From Chloroflexota bacterium (GTDB taxonomy: Bacteria; Chloroflexota; Anaerolineae; UBA1429): a DNA stretch of 21,362 bases. This document shows positions 1-7,330 of this stretch, one piece after another. Under the pieces are notes generated by a model, which saw only the letters and a program-made list of their open reading frames with translations, ran no database searches and was not told the origin of the DNA. Made by a program: the position numbers and the translations under genes. The first letter of the stretch is position 1, and each line of letters begins with the position of its first letter. The stretch is taken from positions 1 through 21,362 of the forward strand of contig JACIWY010000014.1 of NCBI GenBank assembly GCA_014360745.1, read 5' to 3'.

Positions 1-1
1 C

Positions 2-67
2 GATGTGCTCAAAAATGAACGGGTAGACGAAGGGCTCGCTGCAGCCTCTGCCGTCTATGCGTCATAG
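2..67 (+). CDS. C-terminal end of an unidentified protein (partial)
   Basis: An open frame enters from the left edge and ends at a TAG at 65-67. It gives 21 residues ending in SAVYAS, with an Ala-rich, helix-like character (LAAASAVYA). The other two plus frames stop earlier (TGA at 16-18, TAG at 24-26), so this is the only plus frame that could carry a gene tail. It is too short to assign to a family. The gap of about 90 bases to the DUF1638 gene and the hairpin in that gap fit a gene boundary. It may equally be non-coding. Confidence 0.4.
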   Translation, partial: DVLKNERVDEGLAAASAVYAS

Positions 68-92
68 GATATTGGGATATTTGATGTTTTGG

Positions 93-124
93 GCCAGGGG
101 AAAACGTTTTTAGTCTCCCCTGGC
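93..124. other. Perfect 9-bp hairpin between genes
   Basis: GCCAGGGGA (93-101) pairs exactly with TCCCCTGGC (116-124) around a 14-base loop. No T-run follows on either strand, so it is not a classical intrinsic terminator. It lies 32 bases before the DUF1638 start codon. It could be a processing or pausing hairpin, a weak terminator for the upstream gene, or a leader element of DUF1638. Confidence 0.5.
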
Positions 125-155
125 TCTGAGGCGATGGAACGATAGGAAGATAGTC

Positions 156-905
156 ATGATGCGATTCAAATTGATATCGTGCGAAGTGTTGGCCCGCCAG
201 GCCTATTACGTGGCGGCGTTTTCCCCTCATGTGGTCGACATCGAGCTCGTGGACAAAGGGCTCCATCGTGAGCCCGATGTGCTCCGCGCCCATTTGCAAG
301 AGCGTATCGATGCTATCCCCAAAGGGCAGTACGATGCGCTTCTTTTGGGTTATGGGCTGTGCAGCAATACGACGGTGGGGCTCATTTGCCCTCATCTCAA
401 GATGGTCTTGCCGCGAGCCCATGATTGCATCACCCTCTATCTGGGCTCCGCTCGGCGCTATGGCGAGGAGTTCCGCGCCAACCCGGGCACTTATTGGTAT
501 ACCCCCGACTATATGGAGCGGGGCGGCAGCAGCAACGACCAGATCTCCCTCGGTGTCACCAGCGACGATCATCGGATGGACGAGGTATACCAAGAATATG
601 TGGCCAAATACGGCAAGGACAACGCCGATTATTTGATGGAGGTCATGGGCGCCTGGAAGAAACACTATAACCGGGCGGCTTATATCGAGACCCAAGAAAT
701 CCGGTTGCCCGATTATCGAGACGAGGTGCGCACGCTGGCCCAACGCCGAGGCTGGAATTTTCAACAATTGGCCGGCAGCTTGATCCTGATCCGCGATCTG
801 CTGGAGGGCCGTTGGGATGAAGAGCGGTTCTTGATCGTCCCTCCGGGGCACACGATCACCCCGACCTACGACGATCGCATCGTTACCGCTTGCCCGATAA
901 TCTGA
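156..905 (+). CDS. DUF1638 domain-containing protein
   Basis: This 249-residue soluble protein matches my recollection of the DUF1638 family along its whole length. Visible hallmarks are an N-terminal ISCEVL segment with Cys9, the LLGYGLCSN motif with Cys69, RAHDC with His89 and Cys91, and a YWYTPDY stretch near 113-119. The spaced Cys/His residues look like metal or corrinoid ligands, but no activity is established from the sequence. DUF1638 genes often sit near cobalamin-dependent methyltransferase and UroD-domain genes; a UroD-domain gene lies about 7.5 kb away on the other strand. The start could be ATG at 156 or 159; AGGAAG about 8 bases upstream serves either. No signal peptide or membrane segment is seen. 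Transketolase begins about 100 bases downstream, and I see no promoter in that gap. Confidence 0.8.
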   Translation: MMRFKLISCEVLARQAYYVAAFSPHVVDIELVDKGLHREPDVLRAHLQERIDAIPKGQYDALLLGYGLCSNTTVGLICPHLKMVLPRAHDCITLYLGSARRYGEEFRANPGTYWYTPDYMERGGSSNDQISLGVTSDDHRMDEVYQEYVAKYGKDNADYLMEVMGAWKKHYNRAAYIETQEIRLPDYRDEVRTLAQRRGWNFQQLAGSLILIRDLLEGRWDEERFLIVPPGHTITPTYDDRIVTACPII

Positions 906-1006
906 CCGTCTCGTTCACGGTTCGTAGAACATAAGGGAGTGGCAAGAGAGGAAGCGCCTCGTCCCCTTTCGATTCCTTACCGTCTTAATGTGCAAAGGAG
1001 AAGAAC

Positions 1007-3019
1007 ATGTTCAGACCTCCCCTGCCTCCGCCGGAGCTGAGAGAGTTGGCCATCAACACCATCCGTATGCTCGCCATAGATGCCGTGGAGAAGGCCGATT
1101 CCGGCCATCCTGGCTTTCCCATGGGCGCGGCTCCCTATGCGTTCACCCTGTGGTATCGCTATTTGCGCTTTAACCCCCAAGATCCCGCCTGGCCGAATCG
1201 CGATCGCTTTATCCTTTCCGCAGGCCATGGCTCAATGTTGCTCTATGCCTTGTTGCACCTCAACGGCTTTTTGCCGCTGGAAGAGATTCGACAGTTCCGA
1301 CAGTTCGGCAGCAAGACGCCGGGCCATCCGGAGCAGCAGCTAACGCCGGGCGTCGAAACGACTACGGGCCCGCTGGGCCAGGGCTTTGCCAACGGTGTGG
1401 GCATGGCCATCGCCGCCAAGATGGCCGCTGCCCGCTATAACACCGCCGAACACAAGATCATCGATCATTATATCTATGGCATCGTCAGCGACGGCGATCT
1501 CATGGAAGGCGTCAGCGCCGAGGCGGCCTCGCTGGCCGGGCACCTGCAATTGGGCAATCTGATCTACTTTTACGACGACAACCACATTAGCATCGAAGGG
1601 CCGACGGAACTGACCTTTACGGAGGATCGAGCGGCGCGTTTCCGAGCTTATAATTGGCATGTCATCGAGATCGACGGCAACGATTGCGAAGCCGCCGCAC
1701 GCGCCATTGAGGAAGCCCAGGCCGAGACGAGTCGCCCCAGCTTGATCATCGCCCGCACGGTCATCGGCTATGGCGCGCCTCATAAGGCGAACACCGCCGA
1801 GGTGCATGGCGCGCCTCTGGGCAAGGAGGAAGTCAAGGCCACAAAAGAGAACCTGGGTTGGCCACAAGAGCCGCTTTTTTACGTTCCGGACGAGGTGCGC
1901 CAGCTCTTTGCGGAGCGCGTGGCCCAGCTCCAACAAGATTATGCGGATTGGCAGCGCGAATATGCCGCCTGGGCAGCGGCCGAGCCCAAATTGGCCGCTC
2001 AATACGAGGCGGCCAAGCGCAAAGAACTGCCCCATGACCTGGAGGAGCAGTTGTTGGCCGCCCTTCCCAAGCCCAACGCCACCCGCCGCCTGAGCGGCGT
2101 GGTGATGCAAAGGATCGCCGAACTTGTGCCTTATCTGGTGGGCGGCGCTGCCGATCTGGCACCCTCTACCTCGACTTGGCTGGAGGCCTCGCCGCAATTT
2201 GCGCCGGGCTCATGGGAGGGGCGCAACCTGCGTTTCGGCGTGCGCGAGCACGCCATGGGCGCCATCGCCAACGGCATCGCCCTCTATGGCGGGTTCATTC
2301 CCTTTACGGCCACCTTCCTGGTTTTTGCCGACTATATGCGGCCACCGATCCGCCTGGCCAACCTCATGAAACAGCAGGTCATTCATATCTTTACCCACGA
2401 TAGCATCTTTTTAGGAGAGGATGGCCCCACCCATCAGCCGGTGGAGCAACTGGCCTCGTTGCGCCTCATTCCCGGCATGACCGTCATCCGCCCCGCCGAT
2501 GGCCCCGAGGTCGCCGCCGCCTGGGCCTATGCCTTGCGCCATCGAGAGGGGCCGACGGCGCTTATACTGACCCGCCAAAGCGTGCCGGCCATCGAAAGGG
2601 AGACGCCCCTTTCGTTCGAAGCGTTTAATCGCGGTGCCTACATCGTCTCGCAGACGCCCGATCGCGAGCCGGACGTGGTCATCGTCGCTACGGGGTCTGA
2701 ACTCCAGTTGGGCGTGGCGGCCAAGTCGGCTTTGGAAGGCGAAGGGTATGCCGTCAGGCTCGTCTCTATGCCCTCGCGCGAGCTTTTTGAGCGCCAGGAT
2801 GCCCGCTTTCAGCAGATGCTGATCCCAGACCAGGCCCGCAAGGTGGTCATCGAGGCGGCGGTGCGCTTTGGCTGGGCGGATATTGTGGGGCGCGATGCGC
2901 TCATGATCACCCAGGACGACTTTGGCCACTCGGCGCCTTACAAGGTGTTGGCCGAGAAGCTGGGCTTTACCGGCGAGCAGGTGGCCAGGCGGGTGTTAAG
3001 CTGGCTACGGGGCATATAA
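1007..3019 (+). CDS. tkt: Transketolase
   Basis: A full-length transketolase (670 residues) of the thiamine-diphosphate family. It transfers two-carbon ketol units between sugar phosphates in the cytosolic non-oxidative pentose phosphate pathway. In order: the N-terminal ThDP-binding domain with SGHPGFPMG (His34), SAGHGSMLLY (His74), TTGPLGQG, and the SDGDLMEG metal/ThDP motif (about 161-168) followed by YDDNHISI; then the pyrimidine-binding domain with FGVREHAMG, carrying the catalytic Glu, and the family block HDSIFLGEDGPTHQP; then a C-terminal domain with VVIVATGSE. No key residue is missing. The start is well supported: AAAGGAG lies 6 bases before ATG 1007. It appears to be the last gene of the left plus-strand block, since a strong terminator follows 16 bases after the stop. 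No transaldolase or other pentose phosphate gene is next to it. Confidence 0.97.
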   Translation: MFRPPLPPPELRELAINTIRMLAIDAVEKADSGHPGFPMGAAPYAFTLWYRYLRFNPQDPAWPNRDRFILSAGHGSMLLYALLHLNGFLPLEEIRQFRQFGSKTPGHPEQQLTPGVETTTGPLGQGFANGVGMAIAAKMAAARYNTAEHKIIDHYIYGIVSDGDLMEGVSAEAASLAGHLQLGNLIYFYDDNHISIEGPTELTFTEDRAARFRAYNWHVIEIDGNDCEAAARAIEEAQAETSRPSLIIARTVIGYGAPHKANTAEVHGAPLGKEEVKATKENLGWPQEPLFYVPDEVRQLFAERVAQLQQDYADWQREYAAWAAAEPKLAAQYEAAKRKELPHDLEEQLLAALPKPNATRRLSGVVMQRIAELVPYLVGGAADLAPSTSTWLEASPQFAPGSWEGRNLRFGVREHAMGAIANGIALYGGFIPFTATFLVFADYMRPPIRLANLMKQQVIHIFTHDSIFLGEDGPTHQPVEQLASLRLIPGMTVIRPADGPEVAAAWAYALRHREGPTALILTRQSVPAIERETPLSFEAFNRGAYIVSQTPDREPDVVIVATGSELQLGVAAKSALEGEGYAVRLVSMPSRELFERQDARFQQMLIPDQARKVVIEAAVRFGWADIVGRDALMITQDDFGHSAPYKVLAEKLGFTGEQVARRVLSWLRGI

Positions 3020-3035
3020 CCTCATCGCAACGTCG

Positions 3036-3064
3036 AAGGGGGCCGATATGTCGGCCCCCTTTTT
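3036..3064 (+). terminator. Intrinsic terminator after transketolase
   Basis: An 11-bp perfect stem, AAGGGGGCCGA (3036-3046) with TCGGCCCCCTT (3051-3061), closes a TATG loop and runs into TTTTT. On the minus strand the stem is not followed by a T-run, so it should work mainly for transketolase, although it also lies just beyond the stop of the convergent MFS gene. Confidence 0.92.
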
Positions 3065-3066
3065 CT

Positions 3067-4440
3067 TTACGCGGCATGCGGCCTTTCGCGGCTGCCGCCG
3101 ACGCCCATCCGCCAGAAAACCAGGCCGCCGGCGATGCGCAGTGCGCCGGCGATTACCAACGCGAAGCGAATCCCCACCAGATCCGAGAGTGCCGTGCCCA
3201 GTAGGGGCCCGATGAAGGCGATCAGGTTGGCCAAGAAGGTGTTGGCGGCGACAAAAGCGGGCCGACGATCCTCGGGCGAGACCCGAAAGAGGGTATCGGT
3301 CATAAAGATATCCATCCCCGGCCCCAACAGGCCGGCGATCACCTGGGGGATCAACAACATCGTGGGAGTAAACGATAGAGCCATAGTTATAGGGAAAAAG
3401 CCCACCCCCACGCATGCCAACCACAGAAGGCGTCTTTGTTTCGGTTTGCTGGCCAGCGAGCCAACCACAAAGTAGGCCAAAACGCTCAAAATGCGTTCTA
3501 CGGTAAAGAGGATACCGATCCAGGCGTCGGTCGCTCCTACGACGCGCACCCGCAAAATGGGGAACAGCGCCATCGGTAGATTCATGCCCATGCGAAAGAC
3601 AAAGGCCGCGATCATGAAATGGCGAAAATCCGGCGCGGCTTGAATCATGGGCAAGAGCTCGCGCAGGCCGGCCTTTTTGCGCGCCAACGGAGCAAGCTCC
3701 GTCGTTTCGGGCAGCCGCAAACGCGATAGAGTGAGCACGCTCCCCAGGCCGGCCAGGAGCACGGTGGCAAACAAAACTTGATAATTTAACGGGTAAGGGA
3801 CACGCTCCAGCCATTGCCCGGCAGCAAAGCCCACTATGGCCGCGAAAAGGCCATGAAGCGCCAGGCGGGTACTGAGCATTCGCGGCCGACGGCGGGGTGT
3901 GGTGACTCGGCCCCACAGCGTCGTCACGGCCACGTTGAGCACCGCTCCAGGCACCGAGATCAGGCTACGAGCAGCCACCAATACATAAGGCGCAATGGCT
4001 GCGGGCAAAAAAGTCAGGAGGGCAAAGGAGGCAAATGCCGAGCGAAAAATCAAACGCGATATGTTGACCGTGCGCACCAAATTTCGCTGGCGTTGGACGA
4101 ATGTGCCGGCGGGAAGTACGGCCAAGGTAGTCATCAGCGCCGGCAGAGAGGTGTACAGCCCCACCAACCAAGATGGCGCGCCCAAGCGCACCAAAAAGAT
4201 GGTGACAAAAGACATGCCGCCGGCTCCGGCCAATGCTTGCCAGATGACTTCGGCGTAAACGACGCGCTCGTTATATTCTTCCCGCGAAGAGACGCGCAGC
4301 AATTGGCGCGCCCTCCGGATCAGGCGGGCAAGGCCTTCTTGGAAGGAAAGTGTCCGATCCTCCGCCGTTGCCCTCTGAGGCAGGACGGCCTGCTGTTCGT
4401 TGACTTTCAAGAAATCGCTCCAATAGTTTGCTTGAGCCAA
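3067..4440 (-). CDS. MFS transporter
   Basis: A 457-residue multi-pass membrane protein with the length and hydrophobic profile of a 12-helix major facilitator. After about 65 mostly polar residues, helices begin near VIWQALAGAGGMSFVTIFLV. A charged central loop (SRLRLPETTELAPLARKKAGL) separates two six-helix halves, and LVGLYTSLPALMTTLAVLPAG is a typical helix 2-3 region. The substrate cannot be read from the sequence. The start is uncertain: no ATG lies upstream of the first helix. TTG 4440 has a weak ribosome site; TTG 4410 has GGAG 7 bases upstream and may be the real one (447 residues). It lies downstream of the dehydrogenase gene on the same strand with a gap of about 60 bases, so co-transcription is plausible, but the inverted repeat between them may act as a control or processing site. 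Confidence 0.85.
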   Translation of the reverse strand: MAQANYWSDFLKVNEQQAVLPQRATAEDRTLSFQEGLARLIRRARQLLRVSSREEYNERVVYAEVIWQALAGAGGMSFVTIFLVRLGAPSWLVGLYTSLPALMTTLAVLPAGTFVQRQRNLVRTVNISRLIFRSAFASFALLTFLPAAIAPYVLVAARSLISVPGAVLNVAVTTLWGRVTTPRRRPRMLSTRLALHGLFAAIVGFAAGQWLERVPYPLNYQVLFATVLLAGLGSVLTLSRLRLPETTELAPLARKKAGLRELLPMIQAAPDFRHFMIAAFVFRMGMNLPMALFPILRVRVVGATDAWIGILFTVERILSVLAYFVVGSLASKPKQRRLLWLACVGVGFFPITMALSFTPTMLLIPQVIAGLLGPGMDIFMTDTLFRVSPEDRRPAFVAANTFLANLIAFIGPLLGTALSDLVGIRFALVIAGALRIAGGLVFWRMGVGGSRERPHAA

Positions 4441-4464
4441 GTGGGCGCCTTGGCATCCCCGGCA

Positions 4465-4482
4465 ATATCGGGTGCCCGATAT
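4465..4482. repeat. 18-bp palindrome between dehydrogenase and MFS genes
   Basis: ATATCGGG and CCCGATAT flank a central TG, giving an exact 18-base inverted repeat. It lies between the stop of the dehydrogenase and the start of the MFS gene, both on the minus strand. No T-run follows on either strand, so an operator or an RNA processing hairpin is more likely than a terminator. Confidence 0.55.
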
Positions 4483-4500
4483 GAACGGGCAAGATCGGTT

Positions 4501-5577
4501 TTACCCTGCTAAGGCGATGATCTGCTCGCGGATGGCCGCGCCGACCTCCTTGGTGGTCGCCGAGCCACCCAGATCGGGCGTGAGCACGGCGCCCGTCCGC
4601 GTCATGGCGGCGATCGCCTCCCACAAAAGGCGCCCGGCATCCTCATGCCCCAGATGGTCGAGCATCATCGAGGCCGCCCAAATGGCGGCGATAGGGTTGG
4701 CGATCCCCTTGCCGGCGATATCCGGCGCCGAGCCATGCACCGGTTCAAAGAGGGAGGGGTAACGCCGCTCCGGGTTGATGTTGCCGCTGGGCGGGATGCC
4801 CAGGCTGCCCTGTAAGGCGCCCCCAAGATCGGTGAGAATATCTCCAAAAAGGTTCGAGGCCACGACCACATCCAGGCTCTCCGGCGCGGTGATAAAACGA
4901 GCCGCCAGCGCATCGACGTGGTACTGTCGGCAGCTCACATCAGGGTACTCGGCGGCCAACTCGCGGAACACCTCGTCCCAAAAGACCATGGTGTATTGCA
5001 ACGCGTTCGACTTGGTGGCGCTGACCAGCTCGCGACGCGGGCGCTTGCGGGCCAGTTCAAAACCGTAACGCAACACCCGCTCCACGCCTCGGCGCGTAAA
5101 GACGGAGGTTTGAACAGCCACCTCGTTATCGCTGTGTCGATGTACGCGGCCGCCCACACCGCCATATTCTCCCTCGGTGTTCTCGCGAATGCAGATGAAA
5201 TCGATATCCTCCGGCCCCTTGTTGCGCAGCGGCCCTGGGATGCCCGGCAACAACTTGACGGGGCGCAGGTTGATGTATTGATCGAACGCCTGTCGAATGG
5301 GCAACAACAAGCCCCAAAGCGACACATGGTCGGGCACCGGCGGAAAACCCACAGCGCCAAAGAGGATGGCGTCATAGTCGGCCAGGATGCGTAGGCCGTC
5401 CTCCGGCATCATGCGCCCTTCGCGCAAATAGTATTGGCAACCCCATGGGTAGCGCTCAAAGGTCATCGACAGGCCGCCATGCACTTGGCAGATGGTCTGA
5501 AGCGCTTGTTGCGCCTCGTCGATCGTGTCAACGCCGATCCCGTCGCCGGGGATCACAGCGATGCGGTATGTGTTCAT
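4501..5577 (-). CDS. Tartrate/D-malate-type dehydrogenase (isopropylmalate dehydrogenase superfamily)
   Basis: A 358-residue NAD(P)-dependent beta-decarboxylating dehydrogenase. The family acts on (2R,3S)-3-alkylmalate-like substrates with a divalent metal. Visible signatures are IAVIPGDGIG at the N terminus, LPIRQAFDQYINLRPVKLLPG with Arg95 and Arg105, RENTEGEYGGVGGR with Arg131 and Tyr138, Lys189, the metal aspartates Asp222, Asp246 (SNLFGDILTDL) and Asp250, and the cofactor segment EPVHGSAPDIAGKG. EGEYGGVGGR and YHVDALAARF fit the tartrate dehydrogenase/D-malate dehydrogenase branch better than leucine-pathway LeuB; which diacid is used is inference. ATG 5577 is chosen because AGGAGG lies 6 bases upstream and the family N terminus begins exactly there; an in-frame extension further upstream has no homology. 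It has its own predicted promoter and a palindrome overlapping its ribosome site. Confidence 0.9.
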   Translation of the reverse strand: MNTYRIAVIPGDGIGVDTIDEAQQALQTICQVHGGLSMTFERYPWGCQYYLREGRMMPEDGLRILADYDAILFGAVGFPPVPDHVSLWGLLLPIRQAFDQYINLRPVKLLPGIPGPLRNKGPEDIDFICIRENTEGEYGGVGGRVHRHSDNEVAVQTSVFTRRGVERVLRYGFELARKRPRRELVSATKSNALQYTMVFWDEVFRELAAEYPDVSCRQYHVDALAARFITAPESLDVVVASNLFGDILTDLGGALQGSLGIPPSGNINPERRYPSLFEPVHGSAPDIAGKGIANPIAAIWAASMMLDHLGHEDAGRLLWEAIAAMTRTGAVLTPDLGGSATTKEVGAAIREQIIALAG

Positions 5578-5584
5578 GTTGCCT

Positions 5585-5596
5585 CCTGTATACAGG
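5585..5596 (-). promoter_or_regulatory. 12-bp palindrome abutting the dehydrogenase ribosome site
   Basis: CCTGTATACAGG is a perfect 12-base palindrome whose minus-strand 3' half is the start of the AGGAGG ribosome site for the dehydrogenase. It lies about 18-30 bases downstream of the predicted transcription start. It could be a repressor operator or an RNA hairpin limiting ribosome access. No regulator gene is adjacent. Confidence 0.45.
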
Positions 5597-5620
5597 GGTT
5601 CCTGTTTTGATGCGGCCCCG

Positions 5621-5649
5621 ATTCTACCTTGGGGGCGGCCAGGCGCCAA
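5621..5649 (-). promoter_or_regulatory. Sigma-70-type promoter for the dehydrogenase
   Basis: On the minus strand TTGGCG (5649-5644) and TAGAAT (5626-5621) are separated by exactly 17 bases, about 45 bases before ATG 5577. The same -35 hexamer and spacing occur in the chaperonin promoter. Confidence 0.6.
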
Positions 5650-5690
5650 AGGCGATCTCGTATTGTCTCCAACGGGTGTGCCAGGGCAGA

Positions 5691-5714
5691 GCCCCGCAAA
5701 GCGACGAGCGGGGC
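5691..5714 (-). terminator. GC-rich hairpin just after the amidohydrolase stop
   Basis: GCCCCGC (5691-5697) pairs with GCGGGGC (5708-5714) around a 10-base loop, 3 bases beyond the TAA at 5718-5720. In the minus direction no U-run follows, so it may only weaken read-through or protect an mRNA 3' end. In the plus direction ATTTT follows, but no plus-strand gene ends here. Confidence 0.35.
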
Positions 5715-5717
5715 ATT

Positions 5718-6533
5718 TTAGAGAGGCAGGTGCACAAGTCGGGCGATATTCCCGCCCATAATGTACTGCAAAGCCGTGTCGTCCAATTCGGCAAAGGCAA
5801 CTTTGCCCAAGGGAAAGCGCGGATCGATCCAAGGCGAATCGGTGCCAAAGAGGATTCGTTTCGGGCCGACTTGGCCCACCATCCACTCGACTTCGGCCGA
5901 GGTGAGCGTCGAGCCGCACAATTCCAGGTAGACGTTATCTCGCTGTTGGGCCACGCGCACCGCCTCGCGACGCCCGGCGGGCGTTCCTCCGCTATGCCCG
6001 AGCAAAAAATGCGCCTGTGGGTGAGCTGCGGCGATTTCGCCCAGCGCGGTTGGGCTGCAACGCTTATCCCCCTCCCAGGTGTGACAGAGGATGGCCGCCC
6101 CACGTTGCTCGGCGAAGTGCCATATCGGCTCGCAGCGCTCATCGCTCACGGCGAAATCGTGCAAGGTGGGATGGAGCTTGATGGCCACCAAGCCCAGTTC
6201 CTCAAAGCCCCGCTGTAATTCCGGCAGGACGTCCTCCGCATAGTGAGGGTTGACGGTGACATAGCCAAAGAAGCGCCCCGGGAACCGTCGCACCGTTTCG
6301 GCCGCTAGGTCGTTCCCCCGGCGATAGTCACTGGTGATAGCCAGATGGGGCGAGATGCCGGTGCATGCCAGCCCCAGACGATCCATCATGCCCACCATGG
6401 AAGCCGCATCGGGCGTGGGAATGTAAAAGCCCCCTGTGGGCCCCAAGTGAGCATGGGCATCGATGACCGGCCAAGGCAGGCTTTTTAGGCTTTGGCCGGC
6501 TTCCACCAATTCGCGCACCGTTGAGCGTGTCAT
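5718..6533 (-). CDS. Amidohydrolase family protein (metal ligands intact)
   Basis: A 271-residue TIM-barrel metal-dependent hydrolase resembling the amidohydrolase-2 group (PF04909), which includes hydrolases, lactonases and non-oxidative decarboxylases. All expected ligands are visible: VIDAHAHLGP (His27, His29), AIKLHP (Lys119), LCHTWEG (His151), LLGHSGG (His180) and LFGTDSPW (Asp232). GNIARLVHLPL is the usual family C terminus. The substrate cannot be inferred. ATG 6533 is chosen because it overlaps the TGA of the upstream paralogue as ATGA, a translational coupling signature, and because the barrel begins shortly after. A longer in-frame reading upstream runs through the neighbouring gene and has no homology. 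Its partner paralogue has lost every ligand, so the two may work as one heteromeric enzyme. Confidence 0.85.
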   Translation of the reverse strand: MTRSTVRELVEAGQSLKSLPWPVIDAHAHLGPTGGFYIPTPDAASMVGMMDRLGLACTGISPHLAITSDYRRGNDLAAETVRRFPGRFFGYVTVNPHYAEDVLPELQRGFEELGLVAIKLHPTLHDFAVSDERCEPIWHFAEQRGAAILCHTWEGDKRCSPTALGEIAAAHPQAHFLLGHSGGTPAGRREAVRVAQQRDNVYLELCGSTLTSAEVEWMVGQVGPKRILFGTDSPWIDPRFPLGKVAFAELDDTALQYIMGGNIARLVHLPL

Positions 6534-7276
6534 AACCGCACCTCCCCCAACAGGCGTTCCAGGTTGTCCCAGGCAATGGCTCGCTTTTCCTCGGCGCCTA
6601 GCTCGGCATAGTTGAGCGCGCTTACGACGCCGGCGCCGTCGGTGCGCGGCTGGCCGGTGCCAAAGAGCAGTCGCCCTGGCCCGATATGTGCGCAAAGCGT
6701 TTCGATGCCATAAAAATTGGACATGGTCGAGATGTCGAGGTACAGGTTCTCGTGCACCTGCAACAGGCCTAAAAGCGGGCGCAACAGGCGATAGCCGCTC
6801 TCTAAAAGCACCACGCGCAGATCGGGATAGCGGCCGCAGAGCCAATGCACGCCATCCCAGGTGATCTGTGCTATTTCCAACAGTACGATCATCCGACGCG
6901 CGGCCAAGGGCTCCAAAAGGGCGTTGAGCTGCCAATCCGCCAGGGGATAGCCATGTGCCGCCGGATAGAGCGCTACGGCGCGCACTTGGGCTTCGCCAAG
7001 TGCCTGTAGCCACCCTTCTAGAGGCCCAAGCTCTCCCGTCAACGGCGGAAGCGCGGTCCAACAAGGCAACAAGCGCTCCCGATCCTCAGCGCCCAAGGCG
7101 GCCATCAGCGCCTTATTGCCATCCGTCGCATCATAGTAGATGCCGGCCGTGTGCCGCACCAACGCCCGCTCAATGCCCAAACGAGCCATGGCGGCGCGCA
7201 TCTGTGCCGCGTCGGCCAGAGTGGGGCCGCCGGTGGGCCAGGGCCCCAAGAGACAATTCACATCAAATCGCGTCAT
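6530..7276 (-). CDS. Degenerate amidohydrolase-like protein, probable pseudoenzyme
   Basis: This 248-residue protein has the same fold pattern and landmark order as the downstream amidohydrolase, but each metal-ligand position is changed. The HxH motif is FDVNCLLGP (Asn7, Leu9 at the His positions); LCHTWEG becomes LLEIAQ (Glu134); LLGHSGG becomes LLESGY (Glu159); LFGTDSPW becomes LFGTGQPR (Gly208). The C-terminal WDNLERLLGE matches the family's final helix. There is no frameshift, so it looks maintained rather than decayed. ATG 7276 has GGAGG 5 bases upstream. Its stop overlaps the start of the intact paralogue by 4 bases. A structural or regulatory partner role is the best inference; an unusual metal-free reaction remains possible. 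Confidence 0.72.
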   Translation of the reverse strand: MTRFDVNCLLGPWPTGGPTLADAAQMRAAMARLGIERALVRHTAGIYYDATDGNKALMAALGAEDRERLLPCWTALPPLTGELGPLEGWLQALGEAQVRAVALYPAAHGYPLADWQLNALLEPLAARRMIVLLEIAQITWDGVHWLCGRYPDLRVVLLESGYRLLRPLLGLLQVHENLYLDISTMSNFYGIETLCAHIGPGRLLFGTGQPRTDGAGVVSALNYAELGAEEKRAIAWDNLERLLGEVRL

Positions 7277-7330
7277 CTCTTCCTCCCAAACGGGCTAGCC
7301 GAGGCAGTCTGCCGTAACGCGGCCAGGCTG

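Noticed and set aside
9..851. Long open frame on the minus strand opposite the DUF1638 gene
   Set aside because: It lies in antisense over a gene with clear family motifs, has no ribosome site and its translation resembles no family; GC-rich codon bias produces such shadows.
5578..5919. N-terminal extension of the dehydrogenase
   Set aside because: The conserved N terminus starts at ATG 5577 with AGGAGG; the extension covers a promoter, a hairpin and part of the amidohydrolase gene.
6534..7064. N-terminal extension of the intact amidohydrolase
   Set aside because: It runs in another frame through the upstream paralogue; the ATGA overlap at 6530-6533 gives the natural start.
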